From positions 248,001 through 312,000 of the forward strand of contig NZ_JACCBX010000007.1 of the NCBI RefSeq assembly GCF_013409995.1: a DNA stretch of 64,000 nucleotides, written 5' to 3'. Shown piece after piece: positions 27,267 through 35,128 of this stretch (positions are counted from its first letter, which is position 1; the number at the start of each line of letters is the position of its first letter). This DNA is from Neobacillus driksii. Its GTDB lineage: Bacteria > Bacillota > Bacilli > Bacillales > Cytobacillaceae. A program made the position numbers and the translations under genes. Below the pieces are notes generated by a model. That model was not told where the DNA came from. It saw only the letters and a list, made by a program, of their open reading frames with translations, and ran no database searches.

Positions 27267-27397
27267 TGTTGATTTGTGCGGAGGGAGCGAGACTCCTGCA
27301 GGAGGACGGGACAGGGGAGACCCCGCAGGCGCTTTAGCGCCGAGGAGGCTTCCCGAACCGCCTGCGGAAAGCGAAGCGCCTGGAGCACAAATCAACA
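27267..27397. repeat. Structured GC-rich intergenic repeat with 12-bp terminal inverted repeats
   Basis: The element begins with GTTGATTTGTGC (27268-27279) and ends with its perfect reverse complement GCACAAATCAAC (27385-27396); one more T-A pair extends it. The inside is far richer in G+C than its surroundings and holds further hairpins (TCCTGCAGGA; CGGG...CCCG; GGCGC-TTTA-GCGCC). Short ORFs across it on both strands look spurious. I recall very similar elements in many copies in Bacillaceae genomes; it could be a non-autonomous mobile element or a structured RNA. Confidence 0.8.
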
Positions 27398-27580
27398 GAC
27401 TTATTGAACGCGGCCTTTCGTAAAAATATTCAGAAATTTTAAATATCGTCTAGTTTTGTCATAATTTAACTTGTTTTAGCGAAATGATTTAATAGATTTA
27501 AATACATGCTATAATACTTTCCATGACTAACATATAAAAGCAACTAGATAATTAATATTGTTTAGAGGTGTGTTTTTGTT

Positions 27581-27856
27581 ATGAGTATAGTAGATTTAGA
27601 AGAAGCAATAAATGAGAAAAGGGCTAAAATGATAGAATTAGGTATGGAAAAAGGACTGTCTTGTGAGGAAACAATAGTATGCAGCCAAGAGCTTGACAAA
27701 TTGCTTAATGACCATAGAAAATTAACAGCGAGGCAGGGCCGATTTAAAGCTACCTCATTTCAAGAAGATCTTTTAACCTTTATTTTTCACTTTCAAAGAT
27801 TGATAATGAGACCTGATAGACTGTTGCTTCCTTACAAAAGTAATAGATTCTCTTAA
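27581..27856 (+). CDS. Spo0E-like aspartyl-phosphate phosphatase family protein
   Basis: A small helical protein carrying the Spo0E family signature SQELDKLLN (SQELD motif) near residues 50-58, preceded by the typical LEEAINEKRAKMIELGMEKGLS helix. Family members dephosphorylate Spo0A-P and delay sporulation. At 91 residues it is longer than the minimal 50-60-residue members, with an extra C-terminal tail of no recognised domain. The start lies after agaggtg; a terminator follows. Confidence 0.82.
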   Translation: MSIVDLEEAINEKRAKMIELGMEKGLSCEETIVCSQELDKLLNDHRKLTARQGRFKATSFQEDLLTFIFHFQRLIMRPDRLLLPYKSNRFS

Positions 27857-27886
27857 GTTCATATGTATGCCTTAGTAGGTAATTTT

Positions 27887-27921
27887 AGACCCACCCATTT
27901 AAAAAGATGGGTCTTTTTTTT
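27887..27921. terminator. Terminator between the Spo0E-like gene and the convergent gene
   Basis: AGACCCA (27887-27893) pairs with TGGGTCT (27908-27914), followed by a T run on the plus strand. Confidence 0.78.
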
Positions 27922-27932
27922 GATTATTATGT

Positions 27933-28118
27933 TTAGGTTCGCTGAATCGTAGAAGTTGAAAAACTTTTTACCATTTTTTGCAGGTTTCTATGCGCTTCTC
28001 TTAGTTTGATTGTTTCTTCAATAATTCTTTGAATGCCTTCAATGTCTCTATCAGATGCATTTAAAAGTGTCTTTGGTACTCCTTCAGCAATTTGTTGTAG
28101 GGTAATATCTTGGCTCAT
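27933..28118 (-). CDS. Small hypothetical protein
   Basis: A 61-residue helical protein starting MSQDITLQQIAEGVPKTLL, with a good ribosome site (gaaaggtgg) before its ATG at 28118; a GTG four codons upstream is less likely. No known domain is recognised. The alternating charged/hydrophobic pattern (IEGIQRIIEETIKLREAHRNLQKM) suggests a single amphipathic helix or coiled coil. It converges on the Spo0E-like gene. The stretch from 28119 to 28380 holds no other gene that I can support. Confidence 0.55.
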   Translation of the reverse strand: MSQDITLQQIAEGVPKTLLNASDRDIEGIQRIIEETIKLREAHRNLQKMVKSFSTSTIQRT

Positions 28119-28389
28119 AGCTATGACCACCTTTCAACTTATTCAATAGACTATTTTTTTTCGTCTACTCTAATAGTTTGAGGTAGAAGAGTGTTTCTCC
28201 TGCCATGACTATAAAAAACTTGTCTACATGAATCACCAGAATCTATTAGAAAAAGCAATGTTCTAGCAAATAACGACGGGAATCCATTAGGGTTGTTAGA
28301 CCTTTGTAGAAAAATATTTAAAGAAAATTCAGTTAATATATATAGAACTGATACTGGAATAAATAAATAGCATAATGAAAGAATAATAG

Positions 28390-28417
28390 TTGACTTAACA
28401 ACTGTTTGTAATATAAT
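28390..28417 (+). promoter_or_regulatory. Sigma-A promoter of the sulfonate-type ABC operon, with dyad over the -35 box
   Basis: TTGACT (28390-28395) and TATAAT (28412-28417) are spaced 16 nt. The -35 is embedded in a dyad, AGTTG-N6-CAACT (28389-28404), a possible operator. Confidence 0.65.
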
Positions 28418-28463
28418 AAAACCAATGGTTTTACTGGGGATTTAAAAAAGAGGTGAAATATAG

Positions 28464-29306
28464 ATGTACTTAACGATAGAAAAGATTCAAAAGAGTTTTG
28501 TAAATGATAGAAAAGAAAACGTAAAAGTACTTGATGGAATAAATTTGAATGTTAAAAAAGGAAGTTTTGTTTCAATTGTTGGACCATCTGGATGTGGGAA
28601 GTCTACATTGCTCTACCTTGTGGCGGGACTTGATAAAGCAGATAGCGGCGAAATTCGCGTTAATGGAGACTTGGTAACGAAACCTGGTCGTGAAAGAGTG
28701 GTAGTGTTCCAAGAAGCAGGTTTATTTCCTTGGCTGACTGTCTTAGAAAATGTAACCTATGGGCTAAATTTAAAAAAAATGCCAAAGGAAGAGGCAAAAG
28801 CGAAGGCTCTTGATGTATTAAAAATGGTTCACCTCAGTAAGTATGTAAATTCCTATCCACACGAATTATCTGGCGGCATGAAGCAAAGGGTTTCCATCGC
28901 TAGAGCATTAGTGATGGAGCCTGACATCCTGTTAATGGATGAGCCTTTTTCAGCATTAGATGAACAAACGAGAATGGTACTTCATAAAGAGCTGCTTGAT
29001 ATTTGGAGAAAGACCAAAGTTACCATCTTTTTTATCACCCACAATATTAGAGAAGCGGTCCTTCTTTCAGAAGAAGTCGTGGTTTTTGCCACACGTCCCG
29101 GAAGGATCAAGGAAATTATTCCTGTTCCAACCATGAAGGATGGGGTTACACCTGATAGTGTGACGTTAAATACTGAACAACGAATCTTGTCTATATTGCA
29201 AGAAGAAATTGAAAAAGTTTTGAAGGAGGAAATCGGTGATGACTACAGCTTTAAGACGGATCATCTTCATCGCGGCGATAGCGGTGATATGGGAAGTCAC
29301 ATCTAG
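28464..29306 (+). CDS. ABC transporter ATP-binding protein, nitrate/sulfonate/taurine type
   Basis: A 280-residue ABC ATPase of the SsuB/TauB class. Walker A is GPSGCGKST, the signature is LSGGMKQR, Walker B is ILLMDEP, and the H-loop is FFITHN. A C-terminal extension (VLKEEIGDDYSFKTD...) is common in Bacillus relatives and here overlaps the permease gene by about 68 bases. The ATG follows agaggtg. With the next two genes it forms a complete importer; a sulfur-containing organic substrate is likely given the family and nearby cys genes. Confidence 0.9.
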   Translation: MYLTIEKIQKSFVNDRKENVKVLDGINLNVKKGSFVSIVGPSGCGKSTLLYLVAGLDKADSGEIRVNGDLVTKPGRERVVVFQEAGLFPWLTVLENVTYGLNLKKMPKEEAKAKALDVLKMVHLSKYVNSYPHELSGGMKQRVSIARALVMEPDILLMDEPFSALDEQTRMVLHKELLDIWRKTKVTIFFITHNIREAVLLSEEVVVFATRPGRIKEIIPVPTMKDGVTPDSVTLNTEQRILSILQEEIEKVLKEEIGDDYSFKTDHLHRGDSGDMGSHI

Positions 29307-30000
29307 ATTTTCCAGCCTTCCGGATTTTATGTTTCCCAGCCTGAGTCAGGTTTTGGAAACACTTTTCAACGGCTTAATGAGTGGTCAAATTACGCTGGCA
29401 ATCGGTAAAAGTATGGGGCGTATCCTCCTTGGGTTTACGATAGCCATAGTTGTGGGATTAATATTAGGGTACTTCATTTGGCGATATAAACTGGTCGAAG
29501 ACACATTGGGATTTGTCGTAACGGCGCTTCAATCAATTCCAAGTATTGTTTGGTTCCCACTAGCGATTATCTGGTTTGGTTTAAATGATTTTTCGATTCT
29601 TTTTATTGTTACAATCGGAGCAACGTGGACCATGACGGTTAACGCAACGAGCGGTTTCAAGAATGTCCCTCAGCTTTATCAGCGGGTGGCAAAGGTCTAT
29701 GGTTCCAGTGGTTTTCATTTCCTTCGAACTGTTATCCTTCCAGCATCTGTACCGCAAATCATTTCAGGGCTGCGGATTGCATGGGCATTTTCATGGCGCG
29801 CCTTAATGGCAGGTGAACTGCTTGGCGGCGGCGGAGGACTTGGACAGCTGCTTGAAATGGGTCGTTCTCTCGGTCAAATGGATTTAGTTATCTCTGTCAT
29901 GATTATCATTGCCATCATCGGGACTATTGTCGATAATGTTGTTTTTTCCAGACTTGAACGTAATGTAGAAATAAAATGGGGTATTCGAAAAAGAGTTTAA
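29239..30000 (+). CDS. ABC transporter permease, nitrate/sulfonate/taurine type
   Basis: A permease of about 253 residues with six hydrophobic spans and the EAA-like cytoplasmic loop (AKVYGSSGFHFLRTVILPASVPQIISGLRIAWAFSWRALMAGE) typical of SsuC/TauC. The start is ATG 29239 or GTG 29236; aaggagg lies 7-10 nt upstream. Starting inside the ATPase gene suggests translational coupling. Confidence 0.9.
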   Translation: MTTALRRIIFIAAIAVIWEVTSRFSSLPDFMFPSLSQVLETLFNGLMSGQITLAIGKSMGRILLGFTIAIVVGLILGYFIWRYKLVEDTLGFVVTALQSIPSIVWFPLAIIWFGLNDFSILFIVTIGATWTMTVNATSGFKNVPQLYQRVAKVYGSSGFHFLRTVILPASVPQIISGLRIAWAFSWRALMAGELLGGGGGLGQLLEMGRSLGQMDLVISVMIIIAIIGTIVDNVVFSRLERNVEIKWGIRKRV

Positions 30001-30026
30001 TAAAAAAATAGCCAGGAGAGAAAAAA

Positions 30027-31034
30027 ATGTTAAAAAAATCGATGCTTTATCTATTTATCACGATCTTATTTATTGGACTTTTAAGCGGCTGTGCCCAATC
30101 ATCCAACGAAGGTGAAGGCAAAAGCAATAGCGGAGAGGCGAAAACGGTTAAGATTGGTTATTTTCCGAACCTAACTCATATCGCAACAATTGTCGCACTT
30201 GAAAAAGGCTATTTTGAGGAAGCTTTCGGTAAAGATGTAAAAATTGAAACAAAAACGGTTGCAAATGGCGGATTATTTATGGAAGCTATGGCGACTAAGG
30301 CAATAGATGTTGGTACAGTAGGTCCAGGGCCATTACTTAACTTCTATGTAAAAAACAAAGAATACCACCTCATCTCAGGTGCGGTAAATGGTGGAGCGGT
30401 TCTAGTGGCTGCAGAAGGCAGCGGAGTTGAAAAATTAGAAGATTTAGATGGAAAAAAAGTAGCGATTCCGGTTATTGGAAGCACGCAGGATGTAATGTTA
30501 CGTAAAGCATTAAAAGACGCAGATTTAAAAGCGAAAACAAGCGGCGGTACAGTTGATTTATTTGCAGCAGCTCCTGCTGACACAGCATCTCTTTTCATCC
30601 AAAAACAAGTTGACGCAGCTGCTACACAAGAGCCTTGGGGATATGTACTTGAAAACCAAGCAAATGGTAAACTCCTTTTAGACTGGGACAAATTTGCATG
30701 GGGTAAGGAATCTACCAATACAGTCGTTGCTGCTAGAGCAGACTTTTTGGAAAACAAAGACTTAGCAAAGCAATATTTAGACGCTCATAAAAAAGCGGTG
30801 AAATTTATTCAGGACAATCCTGAAGAGAGCAAAGAAGTTGTCATGAAGCACTTAAAAAATCTTACAGGTAAAGAGTTAAATAAAGATGAAGTAGACGCAG
30901 CATTCTCACGTTTAGCTGTCACAACAGACGTTAACGAAAAAGTCATTCAGGAAATGGCAGATATCAGCAAAGAAGCTGGATATATTCCAAGCAGTGACAT
31001 TAAAGGTTTAATCGACTTATCATTATTGAAGTAA
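30027..31034 (+). CDS. ABC transporter substrate-binding lipoprotein, SsuA/NMT1-like
   Basis: A 335-residue lipoprotein; the signal peptide ends LLSGCAQSS with the lipid-modified Cys. The mature domain (IGYFPNLTHIATIVALEKGYF, TKAIDVGTVGPGP) is typical of SsuA/NrtA-like binding proteins for sulfonates, nitrate or similar anions. ATG 30027 follows caggagag. No SsuD monooxygenase gene is next to it, so the exact ligand is open. A terminator follows. Confidence 0.88.
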   Translation: MLKKSMLYLFITILFIGLLSGCAQSSNEGEGKSNSGEAKTVKIGYFPNLTHIATIVALEKGYFEEAFGKDVKIETKTVANGGLFMEAMATKAIDVGTVGPGPLLNFYVKNKEYHLISGAVNGGAVLVAAEGSGVEKLEDLDGKKVAIPVIGSTQDVMLRKALKDADLKAKTSGGTVDLFAAAPADTASLFIQKQVDAAATQEPWGYVLENQANGKLLLDWDKFAWGKESTNTVVAARADFLENKDLAKQYLDAHKKAVKFIQDNPEESKEVVMKHLKNLTGKELNKDEVDAAFSRLAVTTDVNEKVIQEMADISKEAGYIPSSDIKGLIDLSLLK

Positions 31035-31040
31035 TAATGG

Positions 31041-31081
31041 AAGGTTTTGGACTCAGGTTATGGGTTCAAAACCTTTTTTTA
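31041..31081 (+). terminator. Terminator of the ABC importer operon
   Basis: AAGGTTTTGGAC pairs with GGTTCAAAACCTT (one bulge) around a loop, followed by seven T residues. Confidence 0.85.
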
Positions 31082-31126
31082 AGGTAAAATAAGGGTGGCA
31101 ATACATAGAGGAAAGGGATGGTAGAA

Positions 31127-31552
31127 ATGAAATCAACAATTACATGGACAGGGGATATGTCTTTCACTGGAACGACACCTTCAGGACACGAATTAAGAAT
31201 GGACGCTGCACCAGAAGTTGGTGGTCAAAATAGTGGACCTAGACCGACAGAGCTACTCCTTTATTCGCTTGCAGGCTGCACAGGAATTGACATCGTGATG
31301 ATTTTGAAGAAAATGCGTTTAGAGTTAACTGGTTTTTCCATGGAAGTAGAGGGAACACGTGCGGATACAGAACCGAAGAAATTTACCGACTTTCATATTC
31401 ACTATTCAGTAGAAGGGGACCTGCCAGAAGAAAAGGTAGTCCGCGCCATCCAATTGTCAAAAGACAAATACTGCTCCGTGTCCCATTCATTAAGTGCAAA
31501 CATAGTCGCAAGCTATTCGATTAACGGAGTCAAAAGTAATCAAGTCTTATAG
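31127..31552 (+). CDS. OsmC family peroxiredoxin-like protein
   Basis: A 141-residue OsmC-fold protein. It has the first catalytic Cys in LLYSLAGCTGIDIV and the second in KDKYCSVSHSL, the two-Cys arrangement used to reduce organic hydroperoxides or handle reactive sulfur species. ATG 31127 is better spaced to aaaggg than ATG 31118. Its position after a sulfur-compound importer fits a role in thiol stress, but this is inference. Confidence 0.85.
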   Translation: MKSTITWTGDMSFTGTTPSGHELRMDAAPEVGGQNSGPRPTELLLYSLAGCTGIDIVMILKKMRLELTGFSMEVEGTRADTEPKKFTDFHIHYSVEGDLPEEKVVRAIQLSKDKYCSVSHSLSANIVASYSINGVKSNQVL

Positions 31553-31598
31553 GTTTTTAATATTAGTTATTTCAAGAAGCACGAATCAGGATAATAAT

Positions 31599-31708
31599 GG
31601 ACCTCATAAAGAGTTTATGAGGTCCAAATTAATGATAAAAAGAAAAAGTGGACCTCATAAAGTGTTCATGAAGCTCATATCAAGGATAAAAAAGAAAAAG
31701 TGGTACTC
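31599..31708 (+). repeat. Two tandem copies of a 51-bp repeat plus a partial third
   Basis: Units begin GGACCTCATAAAG at 31599 and 31650, each ending in an A-rich GATAAAAA...GAAAAAGT stretch, and a partial copy (GGTACTCATGA) starts at 31702. Unit 1 contains a perfect 12-bp hairpin, GGACCTCATAAA/TTTATGAGGTCC (31599-31625); unit 2 has lost part of the pairing. Confidence 0.65.
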
Positions 31709-31714
31709 ATGAAA

Positions 31715-31743
31715 AAAGGATTCAGCTTTTTGCTGAATCCTTT
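31715..31743. terminator. Bidirectional terminator at the end of the J-domain gene
   Basis: AAAGGATTCAGC (31715-31726) pairs perfectly with GCTGAATCCTTT (31732-31743). The minus-strand gene's stop codon lies within this hairpin. Confidence 0.85.
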
Positions 31744-32252
31744 ACCTTTTCATAATGTTCATAAAACACTTTAAATAGCCGTTCATCTCCGCCTCGGTCA
31801 GGGTGAAGGGCTTTTAATAATTTTTTGTATTCTTTCCTAACAACATCCATATCTGCACCAGGATCTAATCCTAATATCGAGGTTAGGGTCAACGGCGGAG
31901 TATCGGTAAGCTCATATTCTGCTTTTAGCATTCTTTTTAAGGATCGATTTTTTGCTTGTTCGATCCGAATTGTCGTTTTTAACTGGTCAATTTCTTCTTT
32001 CAATTTTTGATTGTCACGAAACGTTTTTTCCCAATTGAGAAAATCTACTCCGAACTGCTTGGTTTTGTTCTCTATCTTTTTTTCCAAAATAAAAGACGCT
32101 AAATCAACGGGAGTTATGGAGTATTCGAGATTTAGGTGCTTTGTTCTTCTGGCTTTAATTTTCCCATCGAGAATCCAACGAATGACAACCTGTTCACTAT
32201 CCGTAATCCCCTCAGCTCGAAGCTGTTCTGTAACCTCTTTGACATTTAACAT
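31722..32252 (-). CDS. HTH-coiled coil-J-domain protein
   Basis: A 176-residue protein with three parts. Residues 1-55 resemble a MerR/excisionase-type winged helix (VKEVTEQLRAEGITDSEQVVIRWILDGKI). Residues 60-105 are charged and helical, likely coiled coil. Residues 120-172 form a C-terminal J-domain with the HPDRGG motif, which in DnaJ stimulates Hsp70 ATPase. J-domains are usually N-terminal, so this order is unusual. It would tether DnaK to a DNA or protein site. It is alone; its stop codon lies inside the terminator stem. Confidence 0.78.
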   Translation of the reverse strand: MLNVKEVTEQLRAEGITDSEQVVIRWILDGKIKARRTKHLNLEYSITPVDLASFILEKKIENKTKQFGVDFLNWEKTFRDNQKLKEEIDQLKTTIRIEQAKNRSLKRMLKAEYELTDTPPLTLTSILGLDPGADMDVVRKEYKKLLKALHPDRGGDERLFKVFYEHYEKVKDSAKS

Positions 32253-32359
32253 GAAATCAACTCATTCTACATTCGTCTAGTAACTACTAAACTAATGTAT
32301 CACATGGAAAATGTTACAGGTTTACAAGACTATTTAATTTTTGTTGCAAAAAGTTTTCA

Positions 32360-32860
32360 TTAACGATTATCGACTTTTTCCGGATAAAGGTCATGGTTCA
32401 TTAAACGGAAAGTGGCCATTTCTTCGAACTTGGTACCTGGCTTGCCATAGTTGCACCATGGATCAATAGAAATACCGCCACGTGGCGTGAACTTACCCCA
32501 AACCTCAATATAGCGGGGATCCAAAAGTTTAATTAAATCGTTCATAATAATATTAACGCAATCCTCATGGAAATCACCATGGTTTCTGAAGCTGAATAAA
32601 TAAAGTTTTAGAGATTTACTCTCAACTATCTTTTTATCTGGAATGTATGAGATATACATCGTTGCAAAATCGGGCTGATGGGTAAGCGGACAAAGACTAG
32701 TGAATTCCGGGCAATTAAATTTTACGAAATAATCACGCTCTGGGTGAAGATTATCGACTGCCTCCAAAACCTCAGGTGCATATTCAAATGAGTATTGTGT
32801 ATTTTGATTTCCTAGTAGTGTTAAATCTTTTAATCCTTCTTCGTGGCTGCGGCCTGACAT
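32360..32860 (-). CDS. queF: NADPH-dependent 7-cyano-7-deazaguanine reductase
   Basis: A 166-residue unimodular QueF that reduces preQ0 to preQ1 in queuosine synthesis. Motifs: catalytic Cys region [15 protein letters not shown], and the QueF signature [21 protein letters not shown]. The length is normal for the B. subtilis type. The ATG at 32860 follows tggaggttttttt. It is transcribed divergently from queCDE and has its own preQ1 riboswitch at 32981-33017. Confidence 0.96.
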   Translation of the reverse strand: MSGRSHEEGLKDLTLLGNQNTQYSFEYAPEVLEAVDNLHPERDYFVKFNCPEFTSLCPLTHQPDFATMYISYIPDKKIVESKSLKLYLFSFRNHGDFHEDCVNIIMNDLIKLLDPRYIEVWGKFTPRGGISIDPWCNYGKPGTKFEEMATFRLMNHDLYPEKVDNR

Positions 32861-32928
32861 AAAAAAACCTCCAAGTCAAAATGTATATTCAGAAAGCCCA
32901 AGCAATCATTCTATTACAAACTAGTTGG

Positions 32929-32965
32929 ATAAAAACAAAAAGCCATGTCCGCATATGGACATGGC
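32929..32965 (-). terminator. PreQ1-controlled terminator upstream of queF
   Basis: Reading on the minus strand, GCCATGTCC pairs with GGACATGGC (32942-32965), followed by a T-rich tail (forward 32929-32941 is A-rich). It lies between the preQ1 aptamer and queF. Confidence 0.85.
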
Positions 32966-32980
32966 ATAGAGTCATGAATC

Positions 32981-33017
32981 CATAGTTTTTTATAGAGGGT
33001 ATCAGCTATGAACCTCT
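32981..33017 (-). ncRNA. PreQ1-I riboswitch controlling queF
   Basis: On the minus strand the sequence reads AGAGGTTCATAGCTG then ACCCTCTATAAAAAACTA, the consensus of the class I preQ1 aptamer: P1 stem (AGAGGT/CCTCT) and an A-rich tail that forms the H-type pseudoknot. A terminator follows, so preQ1 should lower queF transcription. Confidence 0.9.
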
Positions 33018-33048
33018 CCCGTATAAGTACGGGTATTATCTTCTCCAT

Positions 33049-33077
33049 ATGATAAAGGACACTCAGCCAAACGTCAA
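33049..33077 (-). promoter_or_regulatory. Sigma-A promoter of queF
   Basis: On the minus strand TTGACG (33077-33072) and TATCAT (33054-33049) are exactly 17 nt apart, 30 bases before the preQ1 aptamer. Confidence 0.75.
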
Positions 33078-33139
33078 TTGAAAAATATTGGACAATAAAT
33101 AATCCCAATATTTAAAAGATTAATCTTTTACTTTTATTA

Positions 33140-33148
33140 TGGTATCAT
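33140..33148 (+). promoter_or_regulatory. Extended -10 promoter for queCDE
   Basis: TGGTATCAT is an extended -10 (TGn plus TATCAT) located 16 bases before the preQ1 aptamer; no good -35 is visible. Confidence 0.5.
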
Positions 33149-33163
33149 ACTAACAGAAAACAA

Positions 33164-33198
33164 CAGAGGTTCTAGCACCCCTCGTTAAAAAAACTAAG
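33164..33198 (+). ncRNA. PreQ1-I riboswitch controlling queCDE
   Basis: AGAGGTTCTAGC then ACCCCTCGTT and AAAAAAACTAA match the class I preQ1 aptamer closely. The A-rich tail runs straight into the terminator stem at 33198, the usual transcriptional design. Confidence 0.95.
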
Positions 33199-33240
33199 AA
33201 GAAGCAGTACTTCTATCTTGGGGTACTGCTTCTTCTATTT
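33198..33240 (+). terminator. PreQ1-controlled terminator upstream of queC
   Basis: GAAGAAGCAGTAC (33198-33210) pairs perfectly with GTACTGCTTCTTC (33223-33235), followed by TATTTT. Confidence 0.9.
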
Positions 33241-33260
33241 TGGAAGGAGTTTCATTACTC

Positions 33261-33917
33261 ATGTTAAAAGATGAAAAAGCCATTGTCGTATTTAGCGGCG
33301 GGCAGGACAGTACTACTTGTTTATTTTGGGCATTACAACAATTTAAAGAGGTGGAAGCCGTCACTTTCGACTACAATCAACGGCATAGTTTAGAAATTGA
33401 ATGTGCCAAAAATATAGCTAATGAACTAGGTGTAAAACACCATATTTTAGATATGTCTTTATTAAATCAGCTTGCACCGAATGCATTAACACGCTCAGAT
33501 ATTGAAGTGAAAGAAGGAGGAGAAGGTGAACTGCCTTCAACGTTTGTTCCAGGAAGAAATCTATTGTTCCTTACCTTTGCAGGAGTATTAGCCCGTCAGG
33601 TTGGTGCCAAGCATTTAGTCACAGGTGTTTGTGAAACAGATTTCAGCGGCTACCCAGATTGCCGCGATATTTTTATTAAATCATTAAATGTAACCTTAAA
33701 TCTTTCCATGGATGATAACTTTGTAATCCACACCCCATTAATGTGGCTGAATAAAGCGGAAACATGGGCATTAGCGGATGAATTAGATGCATTTAATTTT
33801 GTACGTGAGAAAACATTAACCTGCTATAATGGTGTTATTTCTGACGGCTGCGGCGAATGTCCGGCATGTGTGTTAAGAAAACGCGGACTTGATGACTTTC
33901 TAAGTGGGAGGTTTTAA
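33261..33917 (+). CDS. queC: 7-cyano-7-deazaguanine synthase
   Basis: A 218-residue ATP-dependent enzyme converting CDG to preQ0. The PP-loop is [11 protein letters not shown]; the C-terminal zinc site is [13 protein letters not shown] with an upstream Cys (ISDGC). ATG 33261 lies after ggaaggag with an 11-nt gap; the longer ORF start is part of the leader. It is the first gene of queCDE under the preQ1 riboswitch. Confidence 0.96.
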   Translation: MLKDEKAIVVFSGGQDSTTCLFWALQQFKEVEAVTFDYNQRHSLEIECAKNIANELGVKHHILDMSLLNQLAPNALTRSDIEVKEGGEGELPSTFVPGRNLLFLTFAGVLARQVGAKHLVTGVCETDFSGYPDCRDIFIKSLNVTLNLSMDDNFVIHTPLMWLNKAETWALADELDAFNFVREKTLTCYNGVISDGCGECPACVLRKRGLDDFLSGRF

Positions 33918-33920
33918 GAG

Positions 33921-34400
33921 ATGTACGGCTTTAGAATCGTCGATAAATTGCAAAAAATAGATGAGGATATCCAGCGAAAAGAACTCAAGTATCATAATAA
34001 GCGCGTATTAGTCAGCAAGGAATTTACTTTTGATGCGTCCCATCACCTGCACTGCTATGAAGGTAAATGCAAGAATCTTCACGGACATACCTATAAAGTG
34101 GTCTTTGGGATTAGCGGCTATGTAGATGACAGAGGATTAATGATGGATTTTGGCGATATCAAGGAGATATGGAAAAATGAAATTGAAATTCACCTTGATC
34201 ACCGTTATTTAAACGAAACCCTTCCTCCTATGAATACTACTGCCGAAAATATCGTCGTCTGGATTTATGAAAAAATGCAAGAATCATTAGCTAAAGAGGA
34301 AAACAAGGATCATTATATTGGAGCTAGAGTAGAATTTGTCCGTCTTTTTGAAACGCCTACCAGCTATGCAGAAGCGAGAAGGGAGTGGATGGAGGAATGA
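33921..34400 (+). CDS. queD: 6-carboxy-5,6,7,8-tetrahydropterin synthase
   Basis: A 159-residue PTPS-fold enzyme making CPH4 from dihydroneopterin triphosphate. Zinc His residues appear in FDASHHLHCYEGKCKNLHGHTYKV, with the catalytic Cys in the same block (GKCKNLHGH). The DHRYLNE and glutamate-rich C-terminal regions fit QueD. It follows queC after 3 bases and overlaps queE by ATGA. Confidence 0.95.
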   Translation: MYGFRIVDKLQKIDEDIQRKELKYHNKRVLVSKEFTFDASHHLHCYEGKCKNLHGHTYKVVFGISGYVDDRGLMMDFGDIKEIWKNEIEIHLDHRYLNETLPPMNTTAENIVVWIYEKMQESLAKEENKDHYIGARVEFVRLFETPTSYAEARREWMEE

Positions 34401-35125
34401 ACAGAATTCCCGTATTAGAGATTTTTGGCCCAACGATTCAAGGAGAAGGAATGGTCGTTGGACAAAAAACAATGTTTGTTCGAACAGCCGGCTGCGATTA
34501 CTCCTGCAGCTGGTGTGATTCAGCCTTCACGTGGGATGGCAGCGCCAAAGATGATATTAGGCAGATGACTGCAGAAGAAATTTGGACAGAATTAAAAGCC
34601 CTTGGCGGGGACAATTTCTCATTTGTTACCATCTCAGGGGGGAATCCTGCACTTTTAAAAAATCTAGATTCACTGATTGATTTATTAACAGAAAATGAGA
34701 TTAAGATTGGAATTGAAACACAGGGAAGCAGATGGCAGGATTGGTTTTTAAAAATTGATGAACTAACTATCTCGCCAAAACCTCCAAGCTCGAACATGGA
34801 AACAAATTTTGAAATATTAGATTCAATTTTTATAAATTTAGATGAAAACCAGTTTGAGAATAATGTTAGTTTAAAAGTCGTTATTTTCGATGAAACTGAT
34901 CTCGAATATGCAAGAATGGTCCATAAGCGTTATGAAGGCATACCTTTTTATTTGCAGGTAGGGAATGACGATATTATGAATGGTAATAATCAAGAACTAA
35001 TCCAAAAGCTGCTTAATAAATATGAGTGGCTCGTCAATCGGGTAGTCGAAGACAGTCAGCTAAACAATGTCAGAGTACTGCCTCAACTACATGCCCTGCT
35101 TTGGGGTAATAAGCGCGGTGTATAA
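34397..35125 (+). CDS. queE: 7-carboxy-7-deazaguanine synthase (radical SAM)
   Basis: A 242-residue radical SAM enzyme that contracts CPH4 to CDG. The cluster motif is AGCDYSCSWCD (C-x3-C-x2-C), followed by SGGNPAL, the SAM-binding GGE-like motif. ATG 34397 overlaps the queD stop and follows atggagga; the longer frame is inside queD. It ends the queCDE operon, with a strong bidirectional terminator. Confidence 0.95.
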   Translation: MNRIPVLEIFGPTIQGEGMVVGQKTMFVRTAGCDYSCSWCDSAFTWDGSAKDDIRQMTAEEIWTELKALGGDNFSFVTISGGNPALLKNLDSLIDLLTENEIKIGIETQGSRWQDWFLKIDELTISPKPPSSNMETNFEILDSIFINLDENQFENNVSLKVVIFDETDLEYARMVHKRYEGIPFYLQVGNDDIMNGNNQELIQKLLNKYEWLVNRVVEDSQLNNVRVLPQLHALLWGNKRGV

Positions 35126-35128
35126 TCG

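Noticed and set aside
27186-27423. Three overlapping ORFs (both strands) across the GC-rich repeat
   Set aside because: They are by-products of the stop-poor structured repeat; no ribosome sites and no plausible protein sequence.
32914-33108. 64-codon ORF on the minus strand between queF and queC
   Set aside because: It runs straight through the preQ1 aptamer, its terminator and promoter, and shows no protein family features.
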